From Dictyophora rubrovolvata (lineage: Eukaryota > Basidiomycota > Agaricomycetes > Phallales > Phallaceae): a stretch of DNA of 64,000 nucleotides. Positions 61,920-64,000 of this stretch are shown in pieces; the stretch's first letter is position 1; each line of letters begins with the position of its first letter. The stretch spans positions 372,001 to 436,000 of the forward strand of contig CP114121.1 in the NCBI GenBank assembly GCA_029959195.1, written 5' to 3'. The notes below the pieces were generated by a model. That model searched no databases and had not been told where the DNA came from. It worked only from the letters and a program-made list of their open reading frames with translations. The position numbers and the translations under genes were made by a program.

Positions 61920-62065
61920 CTCGAGAAAGTGGATTGCAGGTTCTTTGCTTTTTAGCTCAAGTTACCATACATCAGCAGAAACGGAGAAAGCTGATGTAAT
62001 GTGATGCAACAGTAATTAGCGCCATTGATATTGGGGCCGTCGGGGTCACCTGATATTCCCACGTA
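61920..62065. promoter_or_regulatory. promoter side of the TBC gene, up to the AT-rich block
   Basis: Short flank of normal composition upstream of the TBC start. At about 62040-62060 it reads CGGGGTCACCTGATATTCCC, just before the twin palindromes, and composition changes sharply after about 62150. Confidence 0.35.
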
Positions 62066-62119
62066 ACCAGTCTAAATAGACTGGTACCAGGGTGGTCACA
62101 TGTCAGTCTAATTAGACTG
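62066..62119. repeat. pair of 16-bp palindromes
   Basis: CAGTCTAAATAGACTG at 62068-62083 (9-bp arms if the flanking AC/GT are counted, 2-bp centre) and CAGTCTAATTAGACTG at 62104-62119 (perfect palindrome). Their starts are 36 bp apart and they differ at a single base. A further perfect palindrome, CTGGTACCAG, overlaps the first at 62081-62090. Confidence 0.85.
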
Positions 62120-62378
62120 CTGATCCCCTTAAAACGCAATCCAGCAAAAAATCCTGGATTTGAGACAAAAGGAAAAATAAAATATTAATTATTTGACTGT
62201 GTAAATAAAATAAAAAATACACTACCTGCCTGATTTAGCAAAGGGAGACTGTAATGGATTCATTACATATATGCACAAAGACTAGTTGTCTTCATATTTT
62301 TATTATTCTAAGTCGTAAGCGCTACTGTGCAGTTATGTAATATGCGGCACTTGACACATCATAGCTACATGTAGTTGC

Positions 62379-62950
62379 TTACTTAATATCCAACTGTACA
62401 TATGTCTTATGAGTTATGTGGCTCATTTTCAAAGACTCATTGCCAGTGAACAAAACAGGTGGTAGCAACATGTATTTGATATCTACATTGCCCAGTGACA
62501 AAGGCAATACAGGAGATGGTCCAGTGACAGAATTGGCAGAGTTCAAACCAATTTCAAATAGAGCACTTTGAGCAGTGCCAATGATCTGTCCTTGTGACCC
62601 AGAGTCCAACAGAGGTAACAATAACATAGTGAAGAAATAAGAGAAACATTGGTAGGTCCCAATTTTCTTCAAAGTCTTTTTGTCACTGTTGAGTGTGATG
62701 AAAATTTTCTCTTTTTTTGAATTGAACAAATAATAGGAAATATTTGGCTTCATAGCTCATTTTCACAGCTGAGCTCAGAAGGCAGCTTAAAGACTGTGCC
62801 AATGTATGAAATATATGTTGCAATAGAGTCCCTGAATACGAAACATTTATGCATATTCATTTTTAAGGATTCAATAAATAAAACTTCCCTTTTGGTATTT
62901 GACCAATCTCCATCATCTAAATATGATGACAATTGTCCTGCAACAGACAT
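62379..62950 (-). CDS. unrecognised AT-rich coding region (two overlapping open frames)
   Basis: Two abutting minus-strand frames. The first (62950-62750) reads MSVAGQLSSYLDDGDWSNTK and MHKCFVFRDSIATYISYIGT. The second (62753-62379) reads MKPNISYYLFNSKKEKIFIT, CFSYFFTMLLLPLLDSGSQG and SLGNVDIKYMLLPPVLFTGN. They may belong to one interrupted or spliced gene, or be independent. Composition is protein-like (balanced hydrophobic and charged segments) but no family is recognised. Confidence 0.35.
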
Positions 62951-63084
62951 AGCTTCTCAAATTAGATGAGAAAATAAAAATAAAAATAGTCTGATTTTCC
63001 ATATTATTCATATTTTCGCTTTTAACGACTCTATTATACTGAAAAAATTTTAGATCCTTGTACGCATATATAAAGAGGCCATGG

Positions 63085-63686
63085 ATGTACTACTCAAGAC
63101 ATCCATCCCTCTCCCATGTTTATATCCAAATGTGTTACCACAGCACTTTCTTTCATTCTGATAATACATACCCATCCCTGCATTCCTCTAGTAGAAAGCC
63201 TGATCGTTATAGAGCTTCTCAACAACAATTAGCACATTCTCTCTCACTCTTTGATTCCTTACTTCGTGCCATTTACAGATCTGCTCTTGAGACTCAAACA
63301 CAATCTCATAACATTGTCACTTGCAATCCCTTTATCAAACAAGCTGAAGAAATAGCTTAGTAGGTCATCATAGTTGGTATTATTACACTTTCATTGACAT
63401 GATTTTAGTTCTTTGACTGCTCATTCTCAGAATATGGTCACTTCTCAAGGTATTAAAAAATATTTGAATGCTTTGAGACTGGGATTGTGCTGCTGGTGCT
63501 CTCTTTGTTCTAAAAGACCTCAATTAGCAAAAGTAAGAAGCAATACTGAAGGAGTATATCTTGAATGCTATCAATGTGATTTTTTTAGTATGTTCATCTG
63601 TTGCAGCCAGTGATCTGGCTTCTTACTTTAAATTAGTGGACTTGGACAGAATTTATGAGAGCAACAAGACATACTGTGTATCCTGA
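63085..63686 (+). CDS. small zinc-ribbon-like protein, unknown family
   Basis: Three exons, 63085-63359, 63409-63587 and 63637-63686, separated by two 49-nt GT..AG introns. They join in frame to 167 codons plus stop (63684-63686). Starts MYYSRHPSLSHVYIQMCYHS. The middle is helical (RASQQQLAHSLSLFDSLLRA). The second exon reads SQGIKKYLNALRLGLCCWCS, LCSKRPQLAKVRSNTEGVYL and ECYQCDFF, giving Cys pairs CxxC...CxxC that could bind zinc. The end is MDLDRIYESNKTYCVS. In-frame joining by two equal short introns argues strongly that this is a real gene. Function unknown; perhaps DNA-, RNA- or protein-binding. Confidence 0.55.
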
Positions 63687-63889
63687 AGCTGATTAAAGTG
63701 GTATGTTCAATTATTATTGTATTTAGTCAGAATTCTTATTGCTTGCTTTCATAATAAGTACTTCAACCAGTAACAATATATTTTATTGGAGTAGGTAAAG
63801 AATTTCCTTTAAGATGTGATTCTCTACTTTGAAAGTGTAAGTCTCTCAACCAGAATTCAACCACTAAACCTTTATACTGTATAGACTTG

Positions 63890-64000
63890 GTAATCCCAGG
63901 CCGTGACAATGTAAAGTGCGAAATCAAAAGCCCTGAGCTTCCATCTATTATCAAAGAAATTCTGAAAGAACTCAATAAAGATACTCAAGATTCTAATTTG
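63890..64000 (+). CDS. exon running off the right edge, unknown protein
   Basis: After a candidate intron (about 63838-63889, GTAAGT to TATAG) an open plus frame reads DLVIPGRDNVKCEIKSPELP and SIIKEILKELNKDTQDSNL to the window end. Amphipathic, Lys/Glu-rich and protein-like, without stops. A competing minus frame (63763-63975) covers the same bases. No family recognised. Confidence 0.4.

Larger units (their letters stand above)
62120..64000. mobile_element. AT-rich block of foreign-looking composition (possible mobile element or transferred segment)
   Basis: From about 62.15 kb to the right edge the DNA is markedly more AT-rich than the rest, and its genes use A/T-ending codons. It holds small genes on both strands with introns of 49 nt. 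No transposase, integrase, reverse transcriptase or capsid motif was recognised, so the class is open. The left boundary coincides with the twin palindromes; the right boundary is outside the window. Confidence 0.45.

Noticed and set aside
62379-64000. Assignment of the AT-rich block to a known transposon or virus-like family
   Set aside because: No transposase, helicase, integrase, reverse transcriptase, polymerase or capsid motif was recognised, so no class name is given.

Overview
The window looks like nuclear DNA of a mushroom-forming basidiomycete (Agaricomycetes). Genes are dense and cut by many very short introns (about 46-66 nt, GT..AG). Several families are typical of that group: a seven-helix receptor of the cAMP-receptor-like type, polysaccharide lyase family 14, a GPI-anchored serine-rich cupredoxin, an I9 proteinase inhibitor, an F-box protein with a CGK cysteine motif, and a GT2 glycosyltransferase. 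No bacterial operon, rRNA, tRNA or CRISPR array was found. Exon joins were worked out by eye from splice sites and family similarity. Outer ends of genes are mostly firm; internal joins are less certain where stated.

Layout. 0-1.2 kb: possible tail of an unrecognised gene. 1.2-8.0 kb: four minus-strand genes: complex I NDUFS7, a GPCR, phosphomevalonate kinase (ERG8) and V-ATPase subunit E (VMA4). 8.1-18 kb: genes alternate in divergent pairs with tiny shared promoters: VMA4/type II PI 4-kinase (LSB6), U2 snRNP factor CUS2/vacuolar amino-acid transporter, and Fe-S assembly factor NAR1/succinate dehydrogenase SDH4. 18.4-23.3 kb: a PAK kinase (STE20-like) converges on proteasome beta5 (PRE2). 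23.3-25 kb: an accessory patch with a duplicated PRE2 promoter segment, a degenerate gene copy and a frameshifted orphan gene. 25.1-31.4 kb: a divergent cell-wall pair, a GT2 glycosyltransferase and a GH16 membrane protein. 33.2-37.3 kb: DBF4 and an unrecognised basidiomycete protein. 37.5-42.3 kb: small cell-surface or secreted functions: I9 inhibitor, cupredoxin and PL14 lyase. 43-48 kb: SSU1-like transporter and tRNA t6A dehydratase TCD1. 48-50.4 kb: repeat-rich accessory DNA with a second, better-preserved copy of the 23.4-kb gene. 50.9-62 kb: Hsp110 SSE1, an F-box/zinc-finger protein, NPR2 and a TBC Rab-GAP. 62-64 kb: a conspicuously AT-rich block that starts at twin 16-bp palindromes and carries small intron-containing genes of unknown origin.

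How the genes work together. Most are housekeeping: respiration (NDUFS7, SDH4), Fe-S supply (NAR1), vacuole and membrane traffic (VMA4, LSB6, AVT, TBC-GAP), nutrient signalling (GPCR, NPR2, PAK), proteostasis (PRE2, SSE1), cell cycle (DBF4), splicing (CUS2) and tRNA modification (TCD1). The points most worth a second look are the AT-rich block with its palindromes, the PRE2 promoter copied in front of an orphan gene, the GT2/GH16 divergent pair with its unusual catalytic motifs, and the repeat families between 44 and 50 kb.
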